This document shows positions 8,692 to 17,000 of a stretch of 64,000 nt of DNA, piece after piece. Each line of letters starts with the position of its first letter. Position 1 is the stretch's first letter. The notes beneath the pieces were generated by a model, which searched no databases, was not told the origin of the DNA, and worked only from the letters and a program-made list of their open reading frames with translations. Position numbers and translations under genes: made by a program. The DNA comes from Streptomyces tailanensis. Lineage in GTDB: Bacteria > Actinomycetota > Actinomycetes > Streptomycetales > Streptomycetaceae. Location of the stretch: NCBI RefSeq assembly GCF_008386495.1, contig NZ_VTHJ01000004.1:159450-223449 (forward strand). The letters are read 5' to 3'.

Positions 8692-9732
8692 GTGCAGCTG
8701 CTCCCCGAGCCCGTGCGGCGTCTTGCGGCCTGGTGTGTCGTCGTGCTGCTCGTCGCCGGGGTCGTGTACATCGGCGTCCGGTTGTGCGTGGAGTTCAGGG
8801 CCGCCGTCACGCCCGTGCTGCTCGCGCTGCTCGGGACCGCGCTTCTCGGGCCGTTGTACCGGCGGCTGGTCAAGGCTCGGGTGCATCGTTCCGTGGCGGC
8901 CGGGCTGACGTGTGTCGCTGTCGTCGCGGTGGTCGGCGGGGCCGTGTACATCGTGGTCGCGGCGCTCATCGACACCGGCGATCAGATCATCGCCTCGCTC
9001 AGGGACGCGGCCGACGATCTCGCCACGCACTTCGGGGCCGCCGGGACCTCGCTCGATGATCTGGCCGCCAACGCGAAGGAACTGCTCACCAGGTTCGGCG
9101 GGACGGCGGCCTCCAATGTCATCAGCGGGGTGAGCGTCGTCGGTGAGGCCATCGCCTTGGCCGTACTCGCGCTGCTGCTCGTCTTCTTCTTCCTGCGGGA
9201 CTCCCACCGCGCCGTCGGTATGATCCGCGCCGTCTCGCCGCGCGGGGGCGCCGACACCGTCGAGGCCATCGCCCGGCGGGCCTTCGGGGCGGTCGAGGGG
9301 TTCATGCGTGGGACGACCCTCATCGCGCTCATCGACGCCACCTGCATCACCGTCGGGTTGCTGATCCTCGACGTGCCGGGCGCGGTCGGGCTCGGCGCGC
9401 TCGTCTTCGTCGGCGCCTACATCCCCTACCTCGGTGCTTTCATCTCCGGCGCGGTGGCCGTGCTCGTCGCCCTCGCCGACCGGGGGTTCGTGATCGCGCT
9501 GTGGGCCCTCGGGGTGGTCGTCGCCGTCCAGGTCCTGGAGGGGCATGTGCTGCAGCCGCTGATCCAGAGCCGGACCGTACAGATGCACCCGGCGGTCGTC
9601 ATGCTCGCCATCACCGCGGGCGCCTCGGTCGCCGGCATCCTCGGCATGCTCCTCTCGGTACCGCTCACCGCGGCCGTCTTCGGAGTCGTACACGAACTAC
9701 GGGCGCGCTATGCCACCGAGGAAACCCCTTAG
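8692..9732 (+). CDS. AI-2E family transporter (YdiK/PerM-like permease)
   Basis: A 346-residue polytopic membrane protein. Hydrophobic segments cluster at about residues 10-60, 75-95, 150-170 and 205-330. The long hydrophilic stretch between the second and third groups (about 95-140) and the C-terminal motif EGHVLQPLIQSRTVQMHPA are characteristic of the AI-2E transporter family. Members export signalling molecules or ions, but the substrate here is unknown. Translation starts at a GTG. The stop codon lies inside a 9-bp tandem repeat shared with the convergent gene. Confidence 0.88.
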   Translation: MQLLPEPVRRLAAWCVVVLLVAGVVYIGVRLCVEFRAAVTPVLLALLGTALLGPLYRRLVKARVHRSVAAGLTCVAVVAVVGGAVYIVVAALIDTGDQIIASLRDAADDLATHFGAAGTSLDDLAANAKELLTRFGGTAASNVISGVSVVGEAIALAVLALLLVFFFLRDSHRAVGMIRAVSPRGGADTVEAIARRAFGAVEGFMRGTTLIALIDATCITVGLLILDVPGAVGLGALVFVGAYIPYLGAFISGAVAVLVALADRGFVIALWALGVVVAVQVLEGHVLQPLIQSRTVQMHPAVVMLAITAGASVAGILGMLLSVPLTAAVFGVVHELRARYATEETP

Positions 9733-9769
9733 ACCCCTTAGACCCCTTAGACCGCTTAGACGACTTAGA
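9725..9769. repeat. Five tandem copies of a 9-bp unit spanning two stop codons
   Basis: The unit CCCCTTAGA occurs three times exactly and twice with one or two changes. The stop codons of both convergent genes (9730-9732 plus, 9765-9767 minus) lie within the array. It could change gene-end spacing by slippage without altering either protein. Confidence 0.85.
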
Positions 9770-12029
9770 CGACCAACCTTCCGTCCGACCCGTCCGCCGG
9801 TGCCGCCTCGTACAGCTCGAACCAGATGCTCTTGCCGTCGCCGCGCGGATCCACGCCCCACGCGTCCGCGAGCATGTCCATGAGCACCAGGCCGCGGCCG
9901 GAGGAGGCCAGTTCGCCGGGGTGGCGCTTGTGCGGGAGGTCGTCGCTGGTGTCGGTCACCTCGATACGCATCCGGCGCTTGCCCCCCTCCCCGGCCATCT
10001 CGGCGACGAGCAGCGCGTCGGCGTCGGTGTGGACGAGGACGTTGGTGAGCATCTCGGAGACGAGGAGGACCGCGGAGTGGATCTGGTCGTCGGAGGTCCA
10101 GTCGTGCAGGAGTTCACGGACCTGCTGGCGGGCCCCGGCGATCCGCTCGGGCTCGGCCTGGGCGACGGTCAGAGCGGTACGGCGTACGGGAGGCCGTACG
10201 GCGGTGGTGTCACCGCGGCCGCGGCCCTCGCCCGCCCGGCACAGCAGCAGCATCGCGATGTCGTCCTCGCGCCGGTCGGCGAGCGGGCCGGGGGTGTGGT
10301 GCGAGGAGGGGCCGTGCACAGCCTGGACCAGCACATCGGCCAGCGCCTCCAGCCGCCCCGGTTCCAGAAGGCCCGGCACCGACTTCAGCCCACCGGACCC
10401 CATGCCACCACCGGACTTCAGCCCGCCGCCGACGCTGCCGTCTCCGCTGCCGTCCCCGTCCCCCTCGTACGGCCTCGCGTCGAACCCCTCCAGGATCGTG
10501 CGGACGCGGCGCCAGCCCGTGTCGAGGTCGTGGCCGCCGGTCTCGATGAGACCGTCGGTGCACAGGAGCATGGTCTCGCCGGGCTCCAGCACCAGCTGGG
10601 TGGTGGGGTAGTCGGCGTCGGGGTCGATGCCCAGCGGCAGGCCGCCCGGGGTCGGCCGGAGCAGTACGGTGCCGTCGGCCATGCGGACCGCCGGGTCGAG
10701 GTGCCCGGCACGGGCGATGTCCAGTACGCCGGTCACCGGGTCGACCTCGACGTACAGGCAGGTCGCGAAGCGCAGGTCGGCGAGATCGGCGGCGGAGTCG
10801 TTGGTGATCCCGTGCAGGAAGCGCGAGGCACGGGAGAGGACGGCGTCGGGGCGGTGGCCCTCGGAGGCGTAGGCGCGCAGGGCGATGCGGAGCTGGCCCA
10901 TGAGCCCGGCGGCGCGTACGTCGTGGCCCTGGACGTCGCCGATGACGAGGGCGAAGCGGCCGCTCGGCAGGGCGATCATGTCGTACCAGTCGCCGCCGAC
11001 CTGGAGTCCGCCGCCGGTGGGGACGTACCGTGCGGCGACGCTCATGCCGGGTATCTCGGGGCCGAGGGTCGGCAGCATCGTGCGCTGGAGGCCGTCCGTC
11101 AGCTCGCGTTCGGTCTCGGCGGCGTCCGTGCGGGACAGGGCCTGGGCGAGCATGCGGGCGACGGTGGTCAGGACCGAGCGCTCGTCGGGTGTGAAGGTGA
11201 CCGGATAGGTGAAGCCCGCCATCCACGCGCCGATGGTGCGGCCGGCGACGATCAGCGGCAGGAACGCCCAGGACTGGCGGCCGAACTGTTCGGCCAGCGG
11301 CCAGGAGGTGGGGTAGCGGGCCTTGTACTCCTCGGGGGAGGAGAGATAGACGGCGCGGCCGGTGCGCACCACCTCGGCGGCCGGGTAGTCCGTCTCCAAG
11401 GGCATGTGGAAGGCGGCCTCGTCGCCCTTCTTGTGCCCGTGGTGGCCCGTGACGGTGAGGTGGTCGGCCGCCACCCCGAACACGGCGAGCCCGTCCGGGG
11501 AGAAGCCCGGCATCGCCAGGCCCGCCGCGACCCGCAGCACCTCCTCCGTCGACCGCGCCTCGGCCAGCGCGCGCCCCGCGTCCAGCAGGAACGCCTCGCG
11601 TGAGCGCCGCCAGTCGCCGGTGACGGCGGGGGCGCGGGAGGCGGTCTCCGGCGAGGGCTCGGTGACCTCCTGGATGGTGCCGATCATCTCGACGGAGTTC
11701 CGCACCGGGTCGAACTTTGACTTGGAGCGGCTGCGGACCGTTCGGATCACCCGGCCCCGCTCGTCCATGACGCGGATCCGGACCTCGGCGATGGTGTCCT
11801 CGGCACCCGCGAGCTGGACGACGGAGACGATCTCGTTCCAGTCCACGGGGTGGAGCCTCGCCCGGGCACAGGCCTGGGTGAGCGTCCTCGGCTCCGGGGG
11901 CAGCCCCAGCATCCGGGCGGCTTCGGCGTCCACGGTGACGGCACCGGCAGCGCTGTCCCAGGTCCACAGCCCAGTCTCGAGGGCGGACAGGACGTCCTCC
12001 ACGGTGGGTGGGGGCTCACCAGTGCGCAT
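9765..12029 (-). CDS. PAS-GAF-SpoIIE phosphatase with C-terminal HATPase domain
   Basis: A 754-residue cytoplasmic signalling protein with four modules. A PAS-like domain covers about residues 10-120, a GAF domain about 160-310, a SpoIIE/RsbU-type PP2C phosphatase about 325-550 (GGDWYDMIALPSGRFALVIG, then MLLCTDGLIETGG) and an RsbW-like HATPase domain about 615-745 (SSGRGLVLMDML). Such proteins combine anti-sigma-factor kinase and anti-anti-sigma phosphatase functions in partner switching of stress sigma factors. The PAS and GAF modules are the likely sensors. Residues about 535-560 form a Gly/Ser-rich linker between phosphatase and kinase parts. No antagonist gene lies next to it. Confidence 0.92.
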   Translation of the reverse strand: MRTGEPPPTVEDVLSALETGLWTWDSAAGAVTVDAEAARMLGLPPEPRTLTQACARARLHPVDWNEIVSVVQLAGAEDTIAEVRIRVMDERGRVIRTVRSRSKSKFDPVRNSVEMIGTIQEVTEPSPETASRAPAVTGDWRRSREAFLLDAGRALAEARSTEEVLRVAAGLAMPGFSPDGLAVFGVAADHLTVTGHHGHKKGDEAAFHMPLETDYPAAEVVRTGRAVYLSSPEEYKARYPTSWPLAEQFGRQSWAFLPLIVAGRTIGAWMAGFTYPVTFTPDERSVLTTVARMLAQALSRTDAAETERELTDGLQRTMLPTLGPEIPGMSVAARYVPTGGGLQVGGDWYDMIALPSGRFALVIGDVQGHDVRAAGLMGQLRIALRAYASEGHRPDAVLSRASRFLHGITNDSAADLADLRFATCLYVEVDPVTGVLDIARAGHLDPAVRMADGTVLLRPTPGGLPLGIDPDADYPTTQLVLEPGETMLLCTDGLIETGGHDLDTGWRRVRTILEGFDARPYEGDGDGSGDGSVGGGLKSGGGMGSGGLKSVPGLLEPGRLEALADVLVQAVHGPSSHHTPGPLADRREDDIAMLLLCRAGEGRGRGDTTAVRPPVRRTALTVAQAEPERIAGARQQVRELLHDWTSDDQIHSAVLLVSEMLTNVLVHTDADALLVAEMAGEGGKRRMRIEVTDTSDDLPHKRHPGELASSGRGLVLMDMLADAWGVDPRGDGKSIWFELYEAAPADGSDGRLVV

Positions 12030-12138
12030 TGACCCACTCTAAGAACAGCTGATCTGACGGTGCCACCGCAGCGTAGTCGCTCCGCTGGGAGCCGGGGGGT
12101 GTTTTGGGAGGGTCAGGGTCGTCGGGAGGCTGTGGATG

Positions 12139-12209
12139 TGTGGGGGCTGGTCGCGCCCACGCGGCGGAGCCGCAAATCGATACAGCCCCGCGCCCCTTAT
12201 GGGGCGCCC
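12139..12209. repeat. Dispersed Streptomyces-type intergenic repeat, copy 2
   Basis: It matches 3155-3216 over more than 50 bases, including CGCGCCCACGCGGCGGAGCC and ATCGATACAGCCCCGCGC. It ends in a small hairpin, GCGCCCCTTATGGGGCGC. It lies about 30 bp from the parS palindrome upstream of aspS. Confidence 0.75.
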
Positions 12210-12235
12210 CGAACGCGGCGGCCCCGGCCGGTACC

Positions 12236-12267
12236 CTGGGCTGTGTTTCACGTGAAACACAGCCCAG
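12236..12267. promoter_or_regulatory. parS: parS centromere-like ParB-binding site
   Basis: The 14-bp core GTTTCACGTGAAAC equals the consensus parS sequence bound by ParB in Streptomyces and other bacteria. Here it is the centre of a perfect 32-bp palindrome with half site CTGGGCTGTGTTTCAC. It lies 34 bp upstream of the aspS start. In Streptomyces such sites cluster around the replication origin and guide chromosome segregation at sporulation. This is the only copy seen in the window. Confidence 0.93.
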
Positions 12268-12300
12268 AATCCCCGATCAGCGAAGACTGGATGAACGACG

Positions 12301-14064
12301 ATGCATCGGTACAGGTCCCACACCTGCGGCGAGCTCCGCGCCTCTGACGTCGGCACCGACGTCCGGCTGAGCGGCTGGCTGCACAATCGGCGCGACCTGG
12401 GCGGCATCCTCTTCATCGATCTGCGCGATCACTACGGCATCACGCAGCTCGTCGCCCGTCCGGGCACCCCGGCGTACGAGGCGCTGGACAAGATCTCCAA
12501 GGAGTCGACCGTCCGCGTGGACGGCAAGGTCGTCTCCCGCGGCACCGAGAACGTCAACCCTGACCTGCCCACCGGCGAGATCGAGGTCGAGGTCGGCGAG
12601 GTCGAGTTGCTCGGCGCGGCCGCCCCGCTCCCCTTCACCATCAACGCCGAGGACGGGGTCAACGAGGAGCGGCGCCTGGAGTACCGCTTCCTGGACCTGC
12701 GCCGCGAGCGCATGCACCGCAACATCATGCTGCGTACGGCGGTGATCTCCGCGATCCGTCACAAGATGACGGCGCTGGGCTTCAACGAGATGGCGACCCC
12801 GATCCTGTCCGCCACCTCCCCCGAGGGCGCCCGCGACTTCGTCGTCCCCTCCCGCCTCAACCCGGGCAAGTTCTACGCGCTCCCGCAGGCCCCGCAGCAG
12901 TTCAAGCAGCTGCTGATGATCTCGGGCTTCGACCGGTACTTCCAGATCGCGCCCTGCTTCCGTGACGAGGACGCCCGCGCGGACCGTTCGCCGGGTGAGT
13001 TCTACCAGCTCGACGTCGAGATGAGCTTCGTGGAGCAGGAGGACGTCTTCCAGCCCATCGAGAAGCTCATGACCGAGCTGTTCGAGGAGTTCGGCAACGG
13101 TCGTCACGTCACCTCGCCCTTCCCGCGCATCCCGTTCCGCGAGGCGATGCTCAAGTACGGCTCCGACAAGCCGGACCTGCGCGCCCAGCTGGAGCTGGTG
13201 GATATCACCGACATCTTCGAGGGCTCGGAGTTCAAGGCCTTCGCGGGCAAGCACGTACGTGCACTGCCGGTGCCGGACGTCTCCGCCCAGCCCCGTAAGT
13301 TCTTCGACCAGCTCGGCGAGTACGCGATCGAGCAGGGCGCGAAGGGCCTGGCCTGGGTACGCGTCGCGGAGGACGGTTCGCTGTCCGGCCCGATCGCCAA
13401 GTTCCTCACCGAGGAGAACGTCGCCGAGCTGACCAAGCGGCTGTCACTGGCCGCCGGGCACGCGGTGTTCTTCGGCGCCGGCGAGTTCGAGGAAGTCTCG
13501 AAGATCATGGGCGCGGTGCGGGTGGAAGCCGCGAAGCGCGCCGGGCACTTCGAGGAGGGCGTCTTCCGCTTCTGCTGGATCGTCGACTTCCCGATGTACG
13601 AGAAGGACGAGGAGACCGGCAAGATCGACTTCTCGCACAACCCCTTCTCCATGCCGCAGGGCGGCCTTGAGGCCCTTCAGACCCAGGACCCGCTGGACAT
13701 CCTCGGCTGGCAGTACGACATCGTCTGCAACGGCGTCGAGCTCTCCTCCGGCGCGATCCGGAACCACGAGCCCGACATCATGCTCAAGTCCTTCGAGATC
13801 GCGGGCTACGAGCGGGACACCGTCGAGGAGCAGTTCGCGGGCATGCTGCGCGCCTTCCGCTTCGGCGCCCCGCCGCACGGCGGCATCGCCCCCGGCGTCG
13901 ACCGCATCGTCATGCTCCTCGCGGACGAGCCCAACATCCGCGAGACCATCGCCTTCCCGCTCAACGGCAACGCCCAGGACCTGATGATGGGCGCGCCGAC
14001 GGAGCTGGAGGAGACGCGGCTGAGGGAGCTGCACCTGTCGGTGCGGAAGCCGCAGCCGAAGTAG
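12301..14064 (+). CDS. aspS: Aspartyl-tRNA synthetase
   Basis: A 587-residue class II synthetase that charges tRNA-Asp in the cytoplasm. The N-terminal OB-fold anticodon-binding domain covers about residues 1-110 ([20 protein letters not shown]). The catalytic core has the flipping-loop region [15 protein letters not shown], motif 2 ([20 protein letters not shown]) and motif 3 ([12 protein letters not shown]). Between them sits the GAD insertion at about 290-420 that marks bacterial-type enzymes. Length is normal. A parS palindrome lies just upstream and a strong terminator at 14108-14146. The gene appears to be transcribed alone. Confidence 0.98.
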   Translation: MHRYRSHTCGELRASDVGTDVRLSGWLHNRRDLGGILFIDLRDHYGITQLVARPGTPAYEALDKISKESTVRVDGKVVSRGTENVNPDLPTGEIEVEVGEVELLGAAAPLPFTINAEDGVNEERRLEYRFLDLRRERMHRNIMLRTAVISAIRHKMTALGFNEMATPILSATSPEGARDFVVPSRLNPGKFYALPQAPQQFKQLLMISGFDRYFQIAPCFRDEDARADRSPGEFYQLDVEMSFVEQEDVFQPIEKLMTELFEEFGNGRHVTSPFPRIPFREAMLKYGSDKPDLRAQLELVDITDIFEGSEFKAFAGKHVRALPVPDVSAQPRKFFDQLGEYAIEQGAKGLAWVRVAEDGSLSGPIAKFLTEENVAELTKRLSLAAGHAVFFGAGEFEEVSKIMGAVRVEAAKRAGHFEEGVFRFCWIVDFPMYEKDEETGKIDFSHNPFSMPQGGLEALQTQDPLDILGWQYDIVCNGVELSSGAIRNHEPDIMLKSFEIAGYERDTVEEQFAGMLRAFRFGAPPHGGIAPGVDRIVMLLADEPNIRETIAFPLNGNAQDLMMGAPTELEETRLRELHLSVRKPQPK

Positions 14065-14072
14065 CCTGTATC

Positions 14073-14091
14073 TGAAGTAAGGCAAGCCTTG
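14073..14091. promoter_or_regulatory. Candidate iron box (DmdR/IdeR-type) upstream of dioxygenase gene 1
   Basis: TGAAGTAAGGCAAGCCTTG matches the 19-bp actinobacterial iron-box consensus TTAGGTTAGGCTAACCTAA at about 15 positions when A/T exchanges are allowed. A second, better match stands at the same relative place before the duplicate gene. It lies between aspS and its terminator. Confidence 0.55.
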
Positions 14092-14107
14092 CTGCACGGC
14101 TTTTCGT

Positions 14108-14146
14108 AAAGGGACCTGAAATCGCCCGTCGATTTCAGGTCCCTTT
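14108..14146 (+). terminator. Terminator/leader hairpin between aspS and dioxygenase gene 1
   Basis: A perfect 17-bp stem, AAAGGGACCTGAAATCG and its complement, encloses the loop CCCGT and is followed by CCTCT. It should end aspS transcripts. Because an iron box lies upstream of it and a similar hairpin stands before the second dioxygenase gene, it could also act as a leader attenuator. Confidence 0.75.
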
Positions 14147-14214
14147 CCTCTGAGTGCGGAAAAGGGGCCGTTTTCTCAGCTCATTGACAGGCTTCTTACC
14201 TAACTTCCCGGCGC

Positions 14215-15126
14215 ATGACAGCGAATCAACAGCCTCAATATGATGTGACGCGTCGGAAGGTCGTCGTGGCGGGTGCGGGTACCGTCGCAGCGGTGGGCCT
14301 GGGTGGCGCCTTGGCGGCCAACGCGTTCGCCGGTGAACGGAGAAAGACCCCCGGCGAGGAGTGCTACCGGCTGACGTCGGAGACCGTCGAGGGCCCGTAC
14401 TACATCGACGCGGACAAGCTCCGCCAGGACATCACCGAGGACCGCGAGGGCATCCCGCTCCTGCTCCGCCTCAAGGTGATCGACTCCGAGACCTGCCGGC
14501 CGATCCGCGACGCGGCCGTGGACATCTGGCACTGCGACGCGGTCGGCGTCTACTCCGGCTACGAGGACATGGGCAACGGCGGTGGCGGCCCGGCCCCGAC
14601 CGGCGAGCCGCCCACCGGTGAGCCCCCGAGCGGCGACCCGTCCGGTCCGCCACCCGGCGGCGGCCACCAGGAACCGACGGACGACACCCGCTACCTGCGC
14701 GGCACTTGGCGTACGGACAGGCACGGCTTCGTCACCTTCGAGACCGTCTTCCCCGGCTGGTACCGGGGCCGTTGCGTCCACATCCACACCAAGGTGCACG
14801 TCAACGGTGAGTGGACGGACGCCGGTTACGAGGGTGGCACCACCTGCCACACCGGCCAGTTCTTCTTCGACGAGGAGTCGGTCCTCGCCTCCGCGGTGGT
14901 CGAGCCGTACGTGTCCAACACGGCGGAGCGTACGACCCTCGACGAGGACACGATCTACGACGGCAGCGGCACCCGAGGCGGACTGCTCAAGCTGCGCTAC
15001 GACAAGCGGGACATCTCCAAGGGGGTCCGGGCCTCCCTCACGGTGGGCGTGGACCCGAAGGCGACCAATGACGGGACGGGGACGCTGCCGCAGCCGAGCG
15101 CGTCGGCGTCGCCGTCCGCGAGTTAG
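14215..15126 (+). CDS. Tat-exported intradiol ring-cleavage dioxygenase-like protein, copy 1
   Basis: A 303-residue protein with a twin-arginine signal (VTRRKVVVAGAGTVAAVGLG). The mature part is an intradiol dioxygenase core, which in known enzymes opens catechol-type rings using non-haem Fe(III). The four expected iron ligands are visible: Tyr113 in GVYSGYED, Tyr183 in PGWYRGR, and His189 and His191 in VHIHTKVH. A Pro/Gly/Ser linker (about residues 125-150) and a Ser-rich tail are unusual for cytoplasmic catechol dioxygenases and fit an exported enzyme acting on phenolic compounds. No ribosome site precedes the ATG. Both copies share TTGACA-N11-TAAnTT about 8 bases before ATG, so leaderless translation is possible. 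Confidence 0.85.
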   Translation: MTANQQPQYDVTRRKVVVAGAGTVAAVGLGGALAANAFAGERRKTPGEECYRLTSETVEGPYYIDADKLRQDITEDREGIPLLLRLKVIDSETCRPIRDAAVDIWHCDAVGVYSGYEDMGNGGGGPAPTGEPPTGEPPSGDPSGPPPGGGHQEPTDDTRYLRGTWRTDRHGFVTFETVFPGWYRGRCVHIHTKVHVNGEWTDAGYEGGTTCHTGQFFFDEESVLASAVVEPYVSNTAERTTLDEDTIYDGSGTRGGLLKLRYDKRDISKGVRASLTVGVDPKATNDGTGTLPQPSASASPSAS

Positions 15127-15129
15127 AGC

Positions 15130-15148
15130 ATAGGTAAGGTAAGCCTAT
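15130..15148. promoter_or_regulatory. Candidate iron box (DmdR/IdeR-type) upstream of dioxygenase gene 2
   Basis: ATAGGTAAGGTAAGCCTAT differs from the iron-box consensus TTAGGTTAGGCTAACCTAA at only three to five positions. It starts four bases after the stop codon of the first dioxygenase gene. Confidence 0.65.
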
Positions 15149-15162
15149 CCAGAGTTTTTGCC

Positions 15163-15204
15163 GAAAGGGGGCCCGAAATAGACGGCGATTTCGGGCCTCC
15201 TTTC
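15163..15204 (+). terminator. Hairpin between the two dioxygenase genes
   Basis: A 17-bp stem (GAAAGGGGGCCCGAAAT with its complement, one G.U-type pair) encloses an 8-base loop and is followed by CCTCC. It stands in the same order, iron box then hairpin then gene, as 14108-14146, which shows that the upstream region was duplicated together with the gene. Confidence 0.7.
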
Positions 15205-15280
15205 CCTCCGCTTGGGAATGCATGGCAAACCACAGTCCTTTCTTACGGCTTTGACAGCCTGGCTCCCTAATTTCCTCGGC

Positions 15281-16282
15281 ATGACGGGAAACCAGACCGG
15301 AAACGAGAACGAGACGGCCCAGGGGCCGAAGCACAAGCGGGACCTGACGCGCCGCAAGGTCGTCGTGGCGGGCGCGGGCGCCGTGGCCGCCGTGGCCGCG
15401 GGCGGAGCGGTCGTCGCGACCGCGAGCGCGGGCACGAACAAGAAGGGCACCGCCACCCCCCTCTCCTCCACCAGCGCCAGCGCCGGCGAGGAGTGCTACA
15501 AGCTCACCTCGGAGACCACCGAGGGCCCGTACTACATCGACGCGGACAAGCTCCGCCAGGACATCACCGAGGACAAGGAGGGCATCCCCATGACCCTCCG
15601 CATCAAGGTGATCGACTCCGAGACCTGCAAGCCGATCCGCAACGCGGCCGTCGACGTCTGGCACTGCGACGCGCTGGGTCTCTACTCGGGCTACGAGAGC
15701 TTCTCCGGGGGCGGCGGCACCGCCCCCACCGACGCCCCCTCCGGCACGCCGACCGGCGAGCCTCCCACCGGCGAGCCCCCGGCCGGCGGTGGCGGTGGCG
15801 GCGGCGTGCACGAGGAGCCCACCAGCGACACCCGCTACCTGCGCGGCACCTGGAAGACCGACAAGAAGGGCTTCGTCACCTTCACCACGATCTTCCCCGG
15901 CTGGTACCAGGGCCGTTGCGTCCACATCCACACCAAGGTGCACGTCAACGGTGAGTGGACGGACGCCGGTTACGAGGGTGGCACCACCTGCCACACCGGC
16001 CAGTTCTTCTTCGACGAGGAGTCGGTGCTCGCCTCCGCCGAGGTCGAGCCGTACTCGACGTCCACGACCGAGCGTACGACGCTCGACGAGGACACGATCT
16101 ACGACGGCAGCGGCACCCAGGGCGGCCTGCTCAAGCTGAAGTACAAGAAGAACGACATCGCCAAGGGCGTCATCGGCTCCATCACGGTGGGCGTCGACCC
16201 CGAGGCCACCAACACGGGCACGGACGACTCGGTACAGCCCGGCGCGCCGGAGACGGCTTCCGCCTCCGCCTCCGCGAGCTGA
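15281..16282 (+). CDS. Tat-exported intradiol ring-cleavage dioxygenase-like protein, copy 2
   Basis: A 333-residue paralogue of the preceding gene, with long identical stretches such as HVNGEWTDAGYEGGTTCHTG. It has a twin-arginine signal (LTRRKVVVAGAGAVAAVAAG) and the iron ligands Tyr135, Tyr209, His215 and His217. It differs in a longer N-terminal region and a Gly-rich linker (GGGGGGGVHEE). The ATG at 15281 was chosen over an upstream start at 15212 because the bases before it match those before the first copy. The pair is a tandem duplication and is probably iron-regulated. A terminator at 16329-16360 closes the unit. Confidence 0.85.
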   Translation: MTGNQTGNENETAQGPKHKRDLTRRKVVVAGAGAVAAVAAGGAVVATASAGTNKKGTATPLSSTSASAGEECYKLTSETTEGPYYIDADKLRQDITEDKEGIPMTLRIKVIDSETCKPIRNAAVDVWHCDALGLYSGYESFSGGGGTAPTDAPSGTPTGEPPTGEPPAGGGGGGGVHEEPTSDTRYLRGTWKTDKKGFVTFTTIFPGWYQGRCVHIHTKVHVNGEWTDAGYEGGTTCHTGQFFFDEESVLASAEVEPYSTSTTERTTLDEDTIYDGSGTQGGLLKLKYKKNDIAKGVIGSITVGVDPEATNTGTDDSVQPGAPETASASASAS

Positions 16283-16328
16283 CGGTCGTACGACGCAGCC
16301 GAGCCGACGGACGTACGGCTCGGCGAAC

Positions 16329-16360
16329 GGCCCGGAACCCCACCCCCTGGGTTCCGGGCC
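16329..16360 (+). terminator. Terminator after dioxygenase gene 2
   Basis: A perfect 12-bp stem, GGCCCGGAACCC and its complement, has an 8-base loop and is followed by TTTGCC. A weaker 9-bp hairpin (GCCGAGCCG) lies just before it at 16298-16324. Confidence 0.75.
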
Positions 16361-16505
16361 TTTGCCATGTCCGGGCTGCCCCTTTTTGGGATCTCAGGAG
16401 CGGCACAGACTTCTCGCGGGGAGCGCACAGCGGCGGGAGGTCTCATAGATGCGGCAGGGTGCGGCGATGTCACCCGGCAGAGGACCGGAAGGGCCGGAGG
16501 GGACC

Positions 16506-17000
16506 ATGGCATTCGCCGTACTGCTCGCACTGTTGCTGATCGTCGGAGCGGCGGTCGCGGTCGTCGCGCAGCGACGTTCGGCCGGCCCGCGCCCCGGCCG
16601 GGGCGACCTCTCCGACCTGGACGCGGAGGCCGACGCCAACCGCTGGGTCGTCCGGCTCGGCGGCAGCCTGTCCGGCATCGACGTACGGGCGCAGGCCGGG
16701 GCGGACGGCGACGCGGCCCACTCCCTCACCGAAGCCACCGAACGCCTCCGCACCGCGCGCGCCCAACTGTCCGCCGCGCGGACGCCGGACCAGTACGCGT
16801 CGGTGACCCGGACGGCGGCCGAGGGGCTGGGTCATGTACGGGCGGCCCGTACCGCGTTGGGCCTGGACGCGATGGTTCAGGGGGCGGAGTCGGTGGACCG
16901 TACGGCGATCAGCAGCCCGCTCGACCAGGCCAGCCGGGCCGTACGGAAGTCGGAGCGCGCCTCCAGAACCGCGAGCAGATCCGTCACCGCCGCCTCGTGA
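16506..17000 (+). CDS. Small membrane-anchored protein of unknown function
   Basis: A 164-residue product with an N-terminal membrane segment (MAFAVLLALLLIVGAAVAVV) followed by a charged helical region, LTEATERLRTARAQL. The ATG has GGAGG just upstream. The last 40 residues are translated from DNA that is also the 3' end of the convergent methyltransferase gene (124-bp overlap), so the natural C-terminus may have been lost or altered. No family function can be given. Confidence 0.55.
   Translation: MAFAVLLALLLIVGAAVAVVAQRRSAGPRPGRGDLSDLDAEADANRWVVRLGGSLSGIDVRAQAGADGDAAHSLTEATERLRTARAQLSAARTPDQYASVTRTAAEGLGHVRAARTALGLDAMVQGAESVDRTAISSPLDQASRAVRKSERASRTASRSVTAAS

Noticed and set aside
12277..13254. 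Minus-strand frame opposite aspS
   Set aside because: Antisense shadow of a conserved gene, with no recognisable protein features.
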